DNA from: Cytospora piceicola
Taxonomy: Eukaryota > Ascomycota > Sordariomycetes > Diaporthales > Cytosporaceae
DNA length: 64,000 bases
Direction: 5' to 3'
NCBI GenBank assembly: GCA_023375675.1
Contig: JALQBC010000015.1
Location: 761,821 to 825,820 of the forward strand
Position 1 is the first letter of the stretch; each line of letters starts with the position of its first letter. The notes beneath the pieces were generated by a model, which saw only the letters and a list, made by a program, of their open reading frames with translations, was not told the origin of the DNA and did not search any database. Position numbers and translations under genes: made by a program. This document shows, in pieces, positions 1 through 12,624 of the stretch.

Positions 1-2154
1 AGATTGCCGTGATCCCTGATATGCCCTAAGTAAGAAATACTTCAGGTAGTCATCCTGTATTTCCCAGAGCATCAGTTCCGCACTTTGGGTGCTTTCAGGG
101 ACTATGCCGCTGCTAATAATGACCGAGTTCAAGTAGGATGTCGGCTACCTGCCCCCGGAACCCCCCGGGCTCCCCCACCTATCCTTCGACTGTCGTCTTG
201 AGTTTGTTATAAAGCCTTAGCTTGTATTGTATTCACAATCTTTCCAGTTCAAAGGTGCTCCTCGAGAGTGTGTGCATTGAATAGGAGTTGATCTTCGCGC
301 AATTCGTCAAAATCGTGTTAATGTTCAAATCCACCTGGGCATGGAAGAGGCCACGTGTTGGCAGAGGCAGCAATTCGAATTGTCTCCGGCTGCTGACACC
401 TGATGCACTTATCAAAGGGCCCTTGGCTACCCTAGGTACTTAGGTATTATAGTCTCCGGCAATTTTTTCTATACTACAGAAAAGTTGGCAGTTATGCTCG
501 GCATGTCAAGTGTATGTGTAGCCGGATTAGTGAGTAGACATTTGAGTAATAACAAAAAAAAAGGGGACCAAGAGGATAGATGCCGAATCTATGTGCTAAA
601 TGTAAGCAAGAGACAATCATACTCTGCAAGGGGGAGATTCCGCTTTCCAATGGTCCGCCCTCATGAAGGCGTCTCGTTGTTACAGTTGCCTCAACCGCGA
701 ACTGCAAGAGTGGTAAATTGATTCAATGTTACCTGGCCACAAAGCGACAACGTCCTGAATACGCATCATTAGTCCACTAACAATCCTGCTTCGGTGGTTT
801 TCATTTGGCGCTACACTCGTACTATTAGTAGCAAGTGTGTCTTTGATTTGAACTGAGAAACCGACAACGCAATTTCGCCCTTGTGAATATAGAGGCCACG
901 CGCGGTGCAACGGAGGGTTATATAGGAGGCCTAGTGGTCAGAGACCGATTTTTTCCCACTAATTATTAGACATAACAGGCATATGTACCAGCAAGGCTAA
1001 TGCAGATCCAGACCGAATCTACTGACGTCGCTGTTGGAATAATTGGAAATTCGAAGTGCGTGTACCTATGATGCTATAATGTGAAATACTGCGCGATGAG
1101 TGTTCATAATGTTGGAGACGAATGAAGTGATCTGATAACTGTTGTATCAGATGATGGCCAGGTCGAGGGGAGCACCGATCCGTGCACATGTGGTCGGAGT
1201 TCTGAAGCCGCTCGAAGGTTCCATAATTCTGTGCCCAGATGATACACAGAAGCTGATCGTCTCGGGCTTGAAACTACCCGACCCTGCAAGTCAACAACTG
1301 TGAGCCACCTGGCAAAGCCAAGAGGAGTAAAGTCTAACTTCAAGATTGACTCGTCTGACTCACTAATTATAGTGTATTAGTGTCTATCTTTGTGGGGACT
1401 AGTTGACGATCAAGTGTTAGGTTTGGGGTAGTACTTATCATCAACTCCACCCTCAGCTTCCAGATTGCCGTGGCCCCCCTTATTACTGTATGGTATCTCC
1501 GTATGCCGCTCATCTCCGGAGTTATTATGGCCTGAACGGGTTGAGATTGTTGAAAATTGGCCTTGACTCATCAGGAGCCAGACGGGCGGGCACATCAACT
1601 CCCGAGGTCGCCAACTCTTGAAGATGACTCGGGTGAGCTGTCTCAGGAATACCTTGGTTGCATATTTGTTTATTCATAGCGTCAAGCAATTGATGCTTCT
1701 ATCTCAGGACCAACCTGCAATTGCTATTTTGGTAGAGAACGTTGCCAAGTTTCCCGGTAAAATGCGCATCGAATCGCGTACGAATCAGCGGAGATGTTGC
1801 TCCAATGCTCGATTGAACCGAGTCGACAGGCTGAGATGGATAGCGTAAATCTTTTCGCTGGCAGATTCTGGAAGGCGTGACAGTCGCGCAGAATTGGCGG
1901 GTTATGGACGAGTGCTTATAAACTATATACGGATTTGCGCTCCGTAATGTCGCAGTCTTCCAGGAGCTTCTTCGGAGGTGGGTCACCGCAGCTGGTCTGT
2001 CCTGAGACGCCAAACGTTCTAGCCCCTTACTCCCGTACCATCCGCTCCGGCATTTTTGTGCTACTGTGGTGCTACTGCAGGTAAGTAATGAAGCGGGCCC
2101 CTCACGCTGATCGTATGATTCGGAGCGCAACGTCAGCCTGTCTGCCCGTCCAAC
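1..2154. other. Intergenic, no supported gene
   Basis: Composition is ordinary for this genome. Only short ORFs without recognisable domains or convincing splice sites are present. A CCTAGGTA-type palindromic motif occurs near 430-450 (CCCTAGGTACTTAGGTA). I see no RNA gene. Confidence 0.5.
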
Positions 2155-2454
2155 ATGCCACCACCAAGGCCACTCTCAATTACTTCCTTGCGTGATCATA
2201 GGGCGGTGCCTTGCATGTTGTACAAGGGTCAGGACTTGTTCGATTGCGTTTCCTGTTGCTTTCATCACGATCCTAAATCAGGAATGTGGGTTCTATTTGA
2301 TTTATTTGATCATCTTGATGACATTCCTGAATCCGGGGAATTCTGGGGCTGGGTGACAGACGAGTCGAGCAGGCGGGCGACAGACGTCCGCAAAGTGGAA
2401 ACTCCCAACATCAGGTTCGATCTAGATCTTAAGGATCGTGATTCTCTTGGGTAA
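2155..2454 (+). CDS. Small hypothetical protein, doubtful
   Basis: A 99-residue open frame starts at an ATG in a good context (AACATGCC) and ends just before the pyrimidine-rich leader of the next small ORF. The product is acidic toward its C-terminus and includes a DLFDCVSCCFHHDPKSG stretch with three close cysteines. I recognise no family, signal peptide or membrane segment. It could be a chance ORF or part of the 5' region of the next gene. Low confidence because codon choice and context give little support. Confidence 0.2.
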   Translation: MPPPRPLSITSLRDHRAVPCMLYKGQDLFDCVSCCFHHDPKSGMWVLFDLFDHLDDIPESGEFWGWVTDESSRRATDVRKVETPNIRFDLDLKDRDSLG

Positions 2455-2645
2455 TGATTTACTTTGCCCATCCAAGTATTTAGAGCACCACCTCGCACAC
2501 CTCTCTCCCTCCCTTTACAGCCCGTCCCTTCCTCCAAATCATACAACATTATACAATCGCTTCATCAAAACGAACTACCTACCACTCAGTAACCTACACA
2601 ACTCTTCCGAATAAGCTCCAGGCTCAACACAAAACAGTCTACCCC

Positions 2646-2939
2646 ATGACTCCATTCACCACTACCATCACCAGCTCTCAAGCGCCAGCGCCCACCATGT
2701 TGCACACCACAGCCCTCCCAATGGACGCACAGCTGCATGCCTCGGCCTCGACAACCCTGGCACAGCTTATCGAGGATTACAGCGCCGTCCTTGACGATGC
2801 TGACCCCGTCAGCGACCTTGAGGTCGCCAGGTCTCCTTCCCGTCGCCGCGGTGGTACTATCGACACTTTCGAGTACCCCGCCTTCATGAAGCGATCTCAG
2901 CTGCCCCCCACCCTCCTGAGCAACCCTGTCTGCGGTTGA
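2646..2939 (+). CDS. Small hypothetical protein, 97 aa
   Basis: A 97-residue single-exon frame follows a C/T-rich, ATG-poor leader (about 2490-2640) that looks like a fungal 5' UTR. An internal ATG at 2697 has the stronger start context (CACCATG) and would give an 80-residue product. The protein is Ser/Thr/Pro-rich at the N-terminus, acidic in the middle (LIEDYSAVLDDADPVSDLEV) and has an SPSRRRGG basic patch followed by TIDTFEYPAFMKR. No signal peptide or transmembrane segment is visible and I do not recognise the family. It could be a short regulatory protein or the first exon of a longer gene; no good downstream splice continuation was found. Confidence 0.42.
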   Translation: MTPFTTTITSSQAPAPTMLHTTALPMDAQLHASASTTLAQLIEDYSAVLDDADPVSDLEVARSPSRRRGGTIDTFEYPAFMKRSQLPPTLLSNPVCG

Positions 2940-5900
2940 AGGGAGATGCTTCGACACGCACATAGTCCTCATTGGTCATGTGTGTATGACAAACACGACA
3001 CGCGCTGAGTCTTGATACCATCCGCGCCGCATAGGCGCGAGATGGCGGACTCAGCAAGAAAGCAACCAGCAACGCAGGCGATCGCAAGAGTGGACATCCT
3101 TTCAAACAGAAAAAAGAGAATGTTCCTTTGTATCGCCCCCGGGTCTGGCCAACAGTGCATGAGAGTACATCGTGCCGGGCACCGAGAGAATGCACGGCGA
3201 ACCCTCAACCGCGGCAGTCACCGCACCACAACTATTGGCCTCGACAGTCTGATGCTCGACTTCGGATCGAGACTCGCTTCCAAACACGCGGTTTTCGGTC
3301 CATCAGCACCTGAGTCAAGACCGTCGCGGAACAGTGCCGCGCACTCAATTCACGATGTTGCCGATAGCGAGTCGCGGCTCGCTTTAGATTCGGCGGACTA
3401 GAGTGTGCGGGAGTGGTGGATTAGCACGGGACGTATCTGGGAAGCCGAGAAGCTCGGGAGATAATCACTTCGGTCTAATTAATATGGGGAGGATTTTGGG
3501 AGGCGAAGATAATGGATACCGGAGGTCATATCCGTTCTGTTCTATCTATAGACCCAACCTGAAAATTTAATAACTTGTCACTTACCAACTTTTTGCCTAT
3601 CTGTTTTGTCCGCATCATGTTAAGCCGTTACTACTAGGTAGGGGTAAAATGCATCCAGACTCTTCTGGTCAACGGGCAGAAGCTTCCGCCGCGTGAAAGT
3701 TTGGACCCACCGCGAGGACCACTAAATAGCAGTCATGCGGTGCCTCTTGATTTTCAAACCATCTGACAATTCCCCACAGCGACTTCGGTGTTTGCGAAAT
3801 TGCTCGTGCACCGGGTCCTCGCCTTTTGAACTCTCGACGAAGCCTCCGAATGCAACTTCTCCATATATCCGCCCCTCCACTTGCCTGGCCACGTCGTTGT
3901 GTTGTAGTTCGTGACGATCAGCCTACCCTCTCACCCACGCGGAAGAGAACCTCCTCCCTGCCGAATGAGACCTCGGGTAAAGGCTGTGTCCTCGAAATGC
4001 TGTGACTAGAACTACAAGTTGGCTGACGTTGCGTTTTATGTCAGGGTCATATCAGCTACCAGCTGACAGATGATTGAGGCGGGCTTCCCATGGGGCCGTC
4101 CTTGACCCCCTCGAGTTTCGGACGACGTTGTGGACCAGGTCAACCCATAGTCTGGCCGACCAGACACGTGCCCGCTGAAGAGGACTGTAACCCGTTGTCC
4201 TGGTCCTGTCCCTATCCCTGTGGGTGTGTGGCAAGTCGAGGACCCCCCCCCCCCAGAAGCCCGTGCGTGCCACACAAACGGCAACGTGTTTGAAAAGAGA
4301 AGCTTAGTTACTCAGACGAGTCTAGGGAGACCCCTGTACACTATCCTTCAAGCATCTTTTATGTATGAGTCTGTGCCGTAGGTGGCTGTAATACACTTAG
4401 CGGGAGGCGTTCAGGCGTTCAGGGATAAGAGTGGGTAGCCTATTGAGTTGTGGATCCAGGCAAGAACCTGGCTGTGATCTCGTGGATGTTCGCCTTCATC
4501 ATCGTCATGGTTGTCTTCTGCCCGTTGAGATGTGCTCGATGTCCACTGTCTCCCCCAGCAAAGTGCTAGCCGCCAGGCCATTGAGGTCCTTCATGATGGC
4601 ACCTACGTCAATGACAAGTACTGTCACGTCAGCGTTTCAAGTGAGATATTCATCAAACTGCATTTTCTTGTGGAGACATTCACTGGTTTTCGTGATTTAC
4701 CAACCAGTTGACAGCGATGAACATCGTATAGATCCTCTTCTGACGACCAAAGTTCAAGAACGACCGGCTTGCTCTCAGGTTATACTACTATCCCCAAAGT
4801 ACCTGTATCGGAGTTCCAGCGATATTCGAAGTATTCGAGACATTCGAGATATTTCTAGCACTGGCTGATGCAATGACGTTTTGCCAGGCCTAGGGGCTGT
4901 ATCATTGATGACTCTTTGGATTATACACTCCCGACATATGGAGTATGCGATGGCGGAGCTGGATGTCTCATCCCCTGCTTGCTACGACAGTAGCTAACAC
5001 ACTCATAATCGAAATGGCGGACACCATCGATCTCGAGATGTATCGGAGTTGATCAACGAGGGTCTTGACGTCATTTCGCAAAACAATACGAGGAAGGATG
5101 CTTAAAATAAAAAGAGGTATGTAATAAAGGGGGATGGCAAGAACCCAGAGCAATACGTACGTACGTTCCCCATATCACTGTGGCTGCGACCTACCTAGGT
5201 ATCTAACGGGCGCCCGATCCTCGTTATATGCTACGGCCCGCATGCCTCACTTCCAGGTCCTTTGGTGGAGGCGGAGACACCAGATGATCCCCATGGGATC
5301 CAAGTGGGGATATAACATCACTATGTCGTGCTCCTCGACGTTATTGCAGTACTGTGGTAGGCTCCGTCGCTGCATCCTCCCGGCTTGGTTCTTGAGGCCT
5401 GCCCAGGTGATTGTACGTGTCTGTCTGTCCCTACATATGTAGTTGGACCAAGTACGAAGTCCCGGAATGGTTCCTTCTGTGTATTTAGCAATAGACCTGT
5501 GGAGGGCATTCTCACTGTAAGGAGACGTTTGGATAAGCATTAATACGAAACAAGGCATGTTGTCAGATGAACGGTCCTACTTGAGAGAAAGTTGGGAGCA
5601 ACGATTGCGTGAACGGACCATGCCTTTTCCTCAAAATGTACCCAAGTATGCGATTATAGTCGATATTTTTCCCTTTATATCCCTCGCAGTATTGTTTTCG
5701 CACAAACTACCAGCCCGACGAAAGGACATCGGGATCACGTAGGTAAATTTGCCTTCTTTGACCTCGGGACTATTTACACCGGTAAGGGCATAGACATTCA
5801 CCTTGATCATACTTACTTAGGGTAGCCATGGATACACCTCAATGGGCATGGACCAATGACGGAAGACACCAATATGAAAGTCCTCATTGATGCTGCAAAA

Positions 5901-6761
5901 CCCAAAAGAATCATGTCATGATTGAGAAGTTGGTCAGAGGCTGATCATTGAAAACAAATGAAGAGGTATCCTTCCAACCTGCGATGCTCTATTATACACC
6001 TCTTTAAGTAGGCCAAATCTCCAGAACGCTAACGATATATTCCACGGCATGTTCGTGGAACGACCACTCGAGTACACTTGAAATCAAGAAGCAAGTGGCG
6101 CGTTGTTGTCTACGCATAGCTACACTGTATCGCCGTCACTTCTGCTGTGGTGGCCAAGTCCGGTTTGGCGTGTCCGGTGGTAGCATTGGAAAATTACTGC
6201 CACAACTAGGATGGTTATCAGTCGCCGGACGTTTGTGTTTCATGGGCATTGTGGGTGCTTACGGATACTCGAGGGTATACTTCCTTGTTGATCAGAGAAG
6301 CAGCTCCTCAGTAGCACCTGAGCCGTATCAACAGTTTGCTAATGCCCAGCCGCTTGAACCATCTTTGGGAACGATTACGGGAGCAAAGGCGATAATCTAG
6401 GGCAGTTTATCGCACGCAATCACTGTAAGCGAGTACTTACCTCCTAGTATCTAAGGAGAGATGTGCTCAATATTGCAGGGTGCTTGGGTGACCACCCAGT
6501 GTTAAGGGTTAGGGCTGTGAGTGGGTGGAATTGCTTAGGTAATCAAGTACCTAGGTACCCAAGGTTGAGCGGGGCGACAGGTACTTGAGTCTGCATTTTA
6601 TGCCTCGGGAGCACCTGACCACGCGACTCAACACAACTTGTGCCTCATCTGTGGACGACACGCGACACGACGCGTCTGGTCTCACCCTTCATCGCCATCC
6701 CCAGCCACTGCACCCAAAAGTATACATTTCAAACAGCCAGTCATTGCGCAGACTGATCATA
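2940..6761. other. Intergenic, no supported gene
   Basis: About 3.8 kb without a supportable gene. It holds a C12 homopolymer (4243-4254) and CCTAGGTA motifs near 5193 and 6548. Short open stretches around 4430-4870 in overlapping frames may be decayed coding DNA, but I cannot assign them. The last 100 bp are the probable 5' UTR of the RecQ gene. Confidence 0.45.
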
Positions 6762-9428
6762 ATGAGCGAAGATTTCGATTCTGGAGATGATCTGTTCGAT
6801 GATGTTGACGTCAACGACATCCTGCAAAGCGGCGAGGCTCAGGTCAAGCAACAATCAGTTTCCAAGCCCGGGCACCTCCAGCATCAATCCCAAACCCGCA
6901 AGCGCTTCTCAGAAGAAGACCGAGATGATTCTAGCCACAAACGTCCGAGAAGAAGCTCCCCTCAATCTCTGGAAGAAGAAGACACTGTCAAGCTTGCACG
7001 CCGCTTACTATCCGACAAGTTTGGATATACCGAGTTCCGACATGAGCAAGAGGCCGCTATCAAGCGCATTCTTTCCGGAAAGAGTGCCCTCGTGATATTT
7101 CCTACAGGTGCTGGAAAGTCCCTTTGCTATCAGGTTAGTGGCCTTCCCCTCCCCCAACCTACCCCTGCGTACTATGACTGACAGGAAGGCACAGATACCA
7201 GCTATTGCCTTTCCCGAGATCGACAAGGCTCGTGGTCTCGGGAAATCTAACCAATCAGGCATAACAATCATCGTCTCTCCCCTCATTGCCTTGATGAAAG
7301 ACCAGGTCGACGTCCTGAAGAGACGTGGGATTCCTGCTGACTGCATTGATTCCACCAAGACTGCTGATCAGCTGCAGGTCATCAACCAGAAACTGAGCAG
7401 AGGTGAACTCCGTATGATATACTGCGCCCCCGAGAGACTGAACAACGAGAGATTTGTTGAAAGCATGAAGCATATTCCCGGCGGTATCCGCCTTGTTGCT
7501 GTCGACGAGGCACATTGCATTTCAGAGGTACTTATTCATATTGGTCGTAACCTTCTCTGCCTTGATTGCGCGAATTCTGACCGAAAGTAAGTGGGGGCAT
7601 TCTTTTAGGCCGGAGTATCTCAAAGGTGCGTATCGCATAGTCGGCCTCTCTAATATAAGGCTGAGACTGACATTCAACCCCCAAGTTGCTCGCTTCGTCG
7701 AGGAGATCGAGGCAGAACGTGTCATCTGCTTGACCGCTACCGCCACCGCAAGAGTCGCACACGATGTCCGCAACGCCTTTGATATTGATGAAGCAGGCGT
7801 GTTCCGAACATCACCTTACCGTCCCAAGTAAGCCATCTCCTACAATGCTGTCTTCATCATGTCCCGGGATTGACAGGTTACCAGTCTTAGGCTTTTTGCC
7901 GAATCCGTTACCGTGGCCTCCGATAAGTTCATGAAAATGCGCAAATTCCTGCGCGAAAACCCAGGTCCAACTCTGGTCTACGTCACGATACAAAAGGTAC
8001 GATTATTGAGGGCCAAAGAAATTTCAAGAGGCTGATGGAGGCTACCAGGAATCTGAGGAACTTGCTCAGCAACTCAGGTATCATAAATTCAATGCGACAG
8101 CCTTCCATGCGGGCATGAAGGTCGAGGCGAAGTCCAAAGTGCAGGACGACTTCATGGCAAACCGAGTCGAAATTGTCGTCGCCACAATTGCCTTCGGTAT
8201 GGGAGTCGACAAAGCGGATATCCGGAATATCGTTCATTACACTCTCGCTTCGACCGTCGAAGAGTACAGCCAACAGATCGGCCGTGCAGGCAGAGACGGT
8301 AACCCAAGCAACTGCATCTTCTACCTTTGCAACAAAGACTTCTACATCAGAGAGAATTTCGCACGTGGAGACCTTCCATCCTACAAACCATTCCGAGACT
8401 TGATCCGAAATATTTTCAGCGAAGATGTCACCAGCCTTGGAGCTGGCGCTACGTTCAAAAAGAATACTAACGAGCAGATGAAGGAGTTCGATATCCGCCA
8501 GAACCCTCTGAGTGTGATCTACGCTACACTCGAACTCCACTACAACCTGATACGGGCCATCACACCAGAATATAGCGTGTTTTCTTTCGAGAAATTGAAC
8601 CCGTACGTGTTCGAGGAAATCATGAGCAATATGACGGCTAGCGACCGCCCAGAGGCCAAAGCTATTATTGAGAATGCGGAGAGGAAAGGCAAATACACCC
8701 ATGTGGATGTCAATGCAATTGTGCGCAAAACGGGGTATCACCGGGCCAACATCATCCAGATCCTCGACCATCTCGACCGAGACGGTATTATCAGACTGAC
8801 AGCCAAGGGTGTCGTACCCAAGTTTCGTGTTCTTCAGAAGCTGCCCAACACCGACGAGCAACTCGAACAAATTGCCTTGAAGATGTACAGTGACCTCGAG
8901 CAAAAGGAGAAAGATGCACTCAAGCGCACTCGGGACGTTGTGGATCTCATCACAGGCGAGAAATGCTTTGCCCTGGCCCTGGCACAGCACTTTGGCATGG
9001 ATCTCCCTGATGGGAAGAAGAATTGTGGCCACTGTACGTTTTGCTTCACCGGAAAGCGCGTCGAGTTACCACCCCAGGTCAAAGCCCCGCTTGGTCGCAA
9101 CAGCATTTTGCGTGTTCTAGCTGACTGCCCGGTGCGAGACGATCCACGCTTCCTCGCCCGTGTGGCGTTCGGGATCATGAGCCCGCGCGTAAGGGAATTG
9201 AAAATGCATCTGACTGCCGCTTGGGAGTCGATGCAAGATCAGGACTTTGATGTAAGTGTGGCTATCCATCAATCCTCCCATACCTCAATCCAGACGCCGG
9301 TGACTTTCCTTACTGACGCTTCCGGTCTTGGTTCTTAGGAACTTCTGAAAGAGTTCACTGCAGCCTGCACGGCGACCAAACACGACCCGAGCTCACTGGG
9401 CCTCCAGCTGAAGTCGGGTACAAACTAG
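6762..9428 (+). CDS. RecQ family ATP-dependent DNA helicase, 761 aa, seven exons
   Basis: This is a 3'-5' DNA helicase of the RecQ family, acting in recombination and replication repair in the nucleus. Exons by splice sites and conserved sequence: 6762-7133, 7195-7527, 7592-7625, 7686-7827, 7885-7996, 8049-9251, 9339-9428; all junctions keep frame. Motif I TGAGKS lies near residues 114-119, motif II DEAHC at 228-232, motif III LTATAT at 262-267, FGMGVDKAD and the RecQ motif VI QQIGRAGRDG at 406-415. A zinc-binding C-x19-C-x2-C-x2-C cluster starts near residue 636, followed by a short tail. The N-terminus is acidic (SEDFDSGDDLFDDVDVND). There is no HRDC domain and the length is far below the Sgs1/BLM/QDE-3 type, so this is the short RecQ class. 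An in-frame ATG lies upstream at 6600, but 6762 gives the natural acidic start. Exon 3 is only 34 nt. Confidence 0.92.
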
Positions 9429-11785
9429 AGAACGTTAGGGTAATTCTTTTCAAGAGGTTCACTGGGCTCAACAGCATATGGTAGAGGACGTGGACCATAT
9501 GGACGGGGCTAAAGCTGATGCCTTGGTAAAAGGGGTGGGTGCATAGTTAGACTTGGTGGAAGGCGTAAGTCCTTACAAACCTGTGTTCTGCTAATCAAAG
9601 CATGAATGTCAGGACGCTTGGGGGTAATTGAGGGCCATACTTGAATGGCGTATGGACACCTAAGGCTTTTCTTGGCTCGGCATGGCAAACCTTATGTGAT
9701 TTATCCCGGGTGGAGGGAGACTGGACCTGCCACCTACTCTGTACACCACAATTTGTTTCACGTATTGAGCTTCTGATAGCCGATACTATATGATTTTCAG
9801 GGTCTCTCTGTGCTATTTGATCTATGAAAGCAAGAACACATGTAAGCAAAGCCAGGTTTCATTTCAGGTTGGAAGATGACCTAGGTATACATACTCAGTC
9901 CTTCTTAAGGAACCAGAGCTCGGCTGCCTGCGCCTGTCAGTTCGACTCTGTCCGCCGCCAGGTAAGTTAATCCATCCTGTGGCTAAGACAAGTGGTTCTA
10001 TAGACTAATGATGACCTATAGAGCATCATGCATCCTATTATATAACTGCTTTAGTCTGAAACCGAGTTCAATAAAATTATAGCAGACCGAATACATATAG
10101 TAGTGTGTGTACAGTCTTTTAAAGCAGGCTGTTGGTCATAATTCACCCTTGTTTCCTAGATAACCGTATTCAACGAGAACTCCACGTATTATCGATACCG
10201 TAGGAGCTCTGAAACCCCGGTCTTCTCGTGACCCTTATATAGCAGCCTTTACACATACTTAGCCGGCGCGATGGAAACGATCATTACCCTACCATTTACC
10301 GCTTCTCTAATAACTGTTTAGGGTGACTCCTTAGGGATTTACATATGTAGATAGTCCAGTCTCCCTACTTCGCAACACCATTGCTTCAAAATTTTGATCT
10401 TTAAGCATGCTCGCAAACTCTCCCATTCTGCCTTCAAGCTGTGACTGGTAGTGGAGCAGGGGAAAGAGACAGCCAATTCAGAACGTTGAATAGCAGGTTT
10501 GCAACGCCCGAGCCTCTTCAAACCAGAAGCTGTGTCATATTAAGAGATGAGAAAGCAATAGCTTAACAACTATATAGGAAACCCATGGTCCTAAGGTCAA
10601 TACAAACATACCCTGTAGCAAAACACTCCCCCGATGGTCCACAGACACACACACACACATACACATACACATAAACACACAAACATACAAACACAAACAT
10701 AAACAAACACTTTATATGGTTAGCTTAACGGGGAGGCCCAGACATGCAAGCTTTTGTTCTTTATCGGTCGCTGGAAGATCAGTCAAGGAGGTTCTTTGGC
10801 GCCTCAACATCAGGCTTGTCTTTCAGACATCTGACACCAAAGGCGAAGTCCTGGCAAAGAGCAATGGCACACACCAGTTCAAGGGCATCGGTTAAGATTC
10901 CGTCTAGTTGTAACTCCAGGGTTGGGGATATAGAAATCCCCCATGTATATGTACTCTACATTAAGGCTTGGATAAGGGGGACCTTCCTCCCGCATCAACG
11001 CGAGTAGACCTGAGTAATGATTTTTTGGGTAACTGAAGCAAGAAAGGAGGTGGGTACGTCATGCTGAGGATATTAGTTGAGGTCGAAGAGGAAGTGTCGA
11101 TATGATAGCAAGCAGCAGTGCTCCCAGGGCAAACACGGGACGAACCACCACCTGGCACTCACCTGGCACCTTGTCGACTCGTCACTGACTACCTAGGTAC
11201 CTAGGTAGCCCACCTGTTGACGCTAGCTGGCTTTGTCTGGCTTGGTGTTTTCCTTCTATAGCTTCTTCCCGATTTAGGAGGGGATAGGGGACTCCAGTTC
11301 TCTCCTTTTCCCCAGAACATCCTGACAAAAGCTGCTCCCTTCCTGCAAGCAACACACAACAACCACCAACTGACCGATCTCACCACAACTCCACCACACT
11401 CCTTTCGCCGACATAATCTAGTCGACACAATACTCCCTCAAGACACAAGGGCCAAATCGATACAAGCGACATACATCTTGTTCTTTATTACAATTCTTGA
11501 AAACTGCCAGCTTCCACCCTAATTTTCCCCTAAAGACAATCTTGCCGACACCCAGGTGCTTGCCTGCAACGTCGCCAACCACACCGCGACCCAGCTGCCT
11601 TACTGACGCGTTAGGAAAGCCTTTAGCGCGTCGTCCCAACGTGCCATCCCACCTCTCGCGATCCCAACTCCGCTCAAGAGGCCGTCGCAGCTTCCTAGTA
11701 TCCACTTCCAATCTCTGTCTACCCACCATTGACACTCAAGTCCTCCGACCGCAGTTAGACAATTGCAGTTAGACAGAGACCAAAC
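9429..11785. other. Intergenic with microsatellite and palindrome
   Basis: No supportable gene. It contains a CA-rich microsatellite (10640-10710) and a perfect 20-bp palindrome CTACCTAGGTACCTAGGTAG near 11190-11210. The last 400 bp are C/T-rich and probably form the promoter and 5' UTR of the following secreted-protein gene; they include a 91-codon ORF (11497-11772) that could act as an upstream ORF. Confidence 0.5.
10640..10710. repeat. CA-rich microsatellite
   Basis: Tandem (AC)n that grades into degenerate ACAT, ACAA and ACATAA units over about 70 bp. Confidence 0.8.
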
Positions 11786-12624
11786 ATGGAGGTGAGTTAA
11801 TCAGTCTTCCTCTTCCCATCTCCCACTATTATTTTCCTACCAACCTCCATACTGTCGCCCGTTAAGCTGACCAAATCTCGACAAACAAGTCCCTTTTCCA
11901 TCTCATCATCTTTGTCCTCCTAGCCTTGTTCAAACCTGGCGTTAAGGCTTCGCCATTCTCCACCCTCAAGCCTGGCGAAAGCGATGGGGTAGTACCTGCA
12001 GCAACGCAAGCCAACGGTAGCGCCGACAATGTCACCTCCATGATTGGCACCAATGCCCCCCCCTGGCTGCTATGTCTCAACCAAGCCAACTCCATCGACT
12101 GCTACAATAATGACTACACGAACTGCAGCGATAGCTGGGAGGTCCAGTCTCGCAACCCAATTTGTGTCGAGAACTGCAACTGTGTCGATGATGAGGTAGC
12201 TTTTCGATATGCTTGCAATGCATCTGCCCGCAATTTACCTGTCAATCTCACCGACAGACCTCCTTTCGTTGCCGCCCAGTACGTCGAGAAGATGATTACA
12301 TCCCTTGAGGAGCGTCACAGAGACATAAGCACCAACTCTATCATCGAGCACGATATCCTCCCCGACCACCGTACTATGCACAAAGACAAGACGGTACTTA
12401 ACTCGACCTGTACCCTCACCTGTATCTCCAACCACATGATTGCCATGTGCAGCAAGACTCCGACTCTGGCCCAGTGCACTACCAACTGCACTATGACCAC
12501 ACTTACAAGCAATGGCACCCTTCACCATACCTGCACAACATTGTGCAGCTGCTCTGCAACCGGCGGAAACGAGAAGCGAAATGTCGACGGACACAGCAAT
12601 GACCCTTTTAAGGACCTCGATTAG
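11786..12624 (+). CDS. Secreted cysteine-rich protein, 246 aa, of unknown function
   Basis: Exon 1 is six bases (ATG GAG, 11786-11791), followed by a 98-nt intron with donor GTGAGT, then exon 2 from 11890. The join gives an N-terminus MESLFHLIIFVLLALFKPG, a clear signal peptide. The mature part has 15 cysteines, several in CxC or CxxxC spacing, and many N-glycosylation sequons (NCS, NAS, NLT, NST, NCT, NGT), so it is probably exported or wall-bound. It is not CFEM and I do not recognise the family. Near the C-terminus an EKR site could be cut by a Kex2-type protease. The frame closes with TAG at 12622-12624, but the same frame then stays open for 157 more codons, so the annotated end may be a nonsense mutation or a leaky stop. 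Confidence 0.66.

Noticed and set aside
1699..2130. 143-codon minus-strand ORF
   Set aside because: No domain, no supportive splice or start context, and amino-acid composition like random frame sequence.
4431..4868. 145-codon ORF and an overlapping frame reading SRQAIEVLHDGTYVNDKY
   Set aside because: Neither frame is open long enough or recognisable; it could be a decayed gene fragment but I cannot support a call.
7983..9032. 349-codon ORF on the minus strand
   Set aside because: It lies antisense to the RecQ helicase exons, whose motifs are unambiguous; the antisense translation has no recognisable domain and is a codon-bias shadow.
6762..9428. Telomere-linked RecQ helicase, implying a subtelomeric window
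   Set aside because: The protein is the short internal RecQ class with normal introns and composition, and no telomeric repeat array is present.
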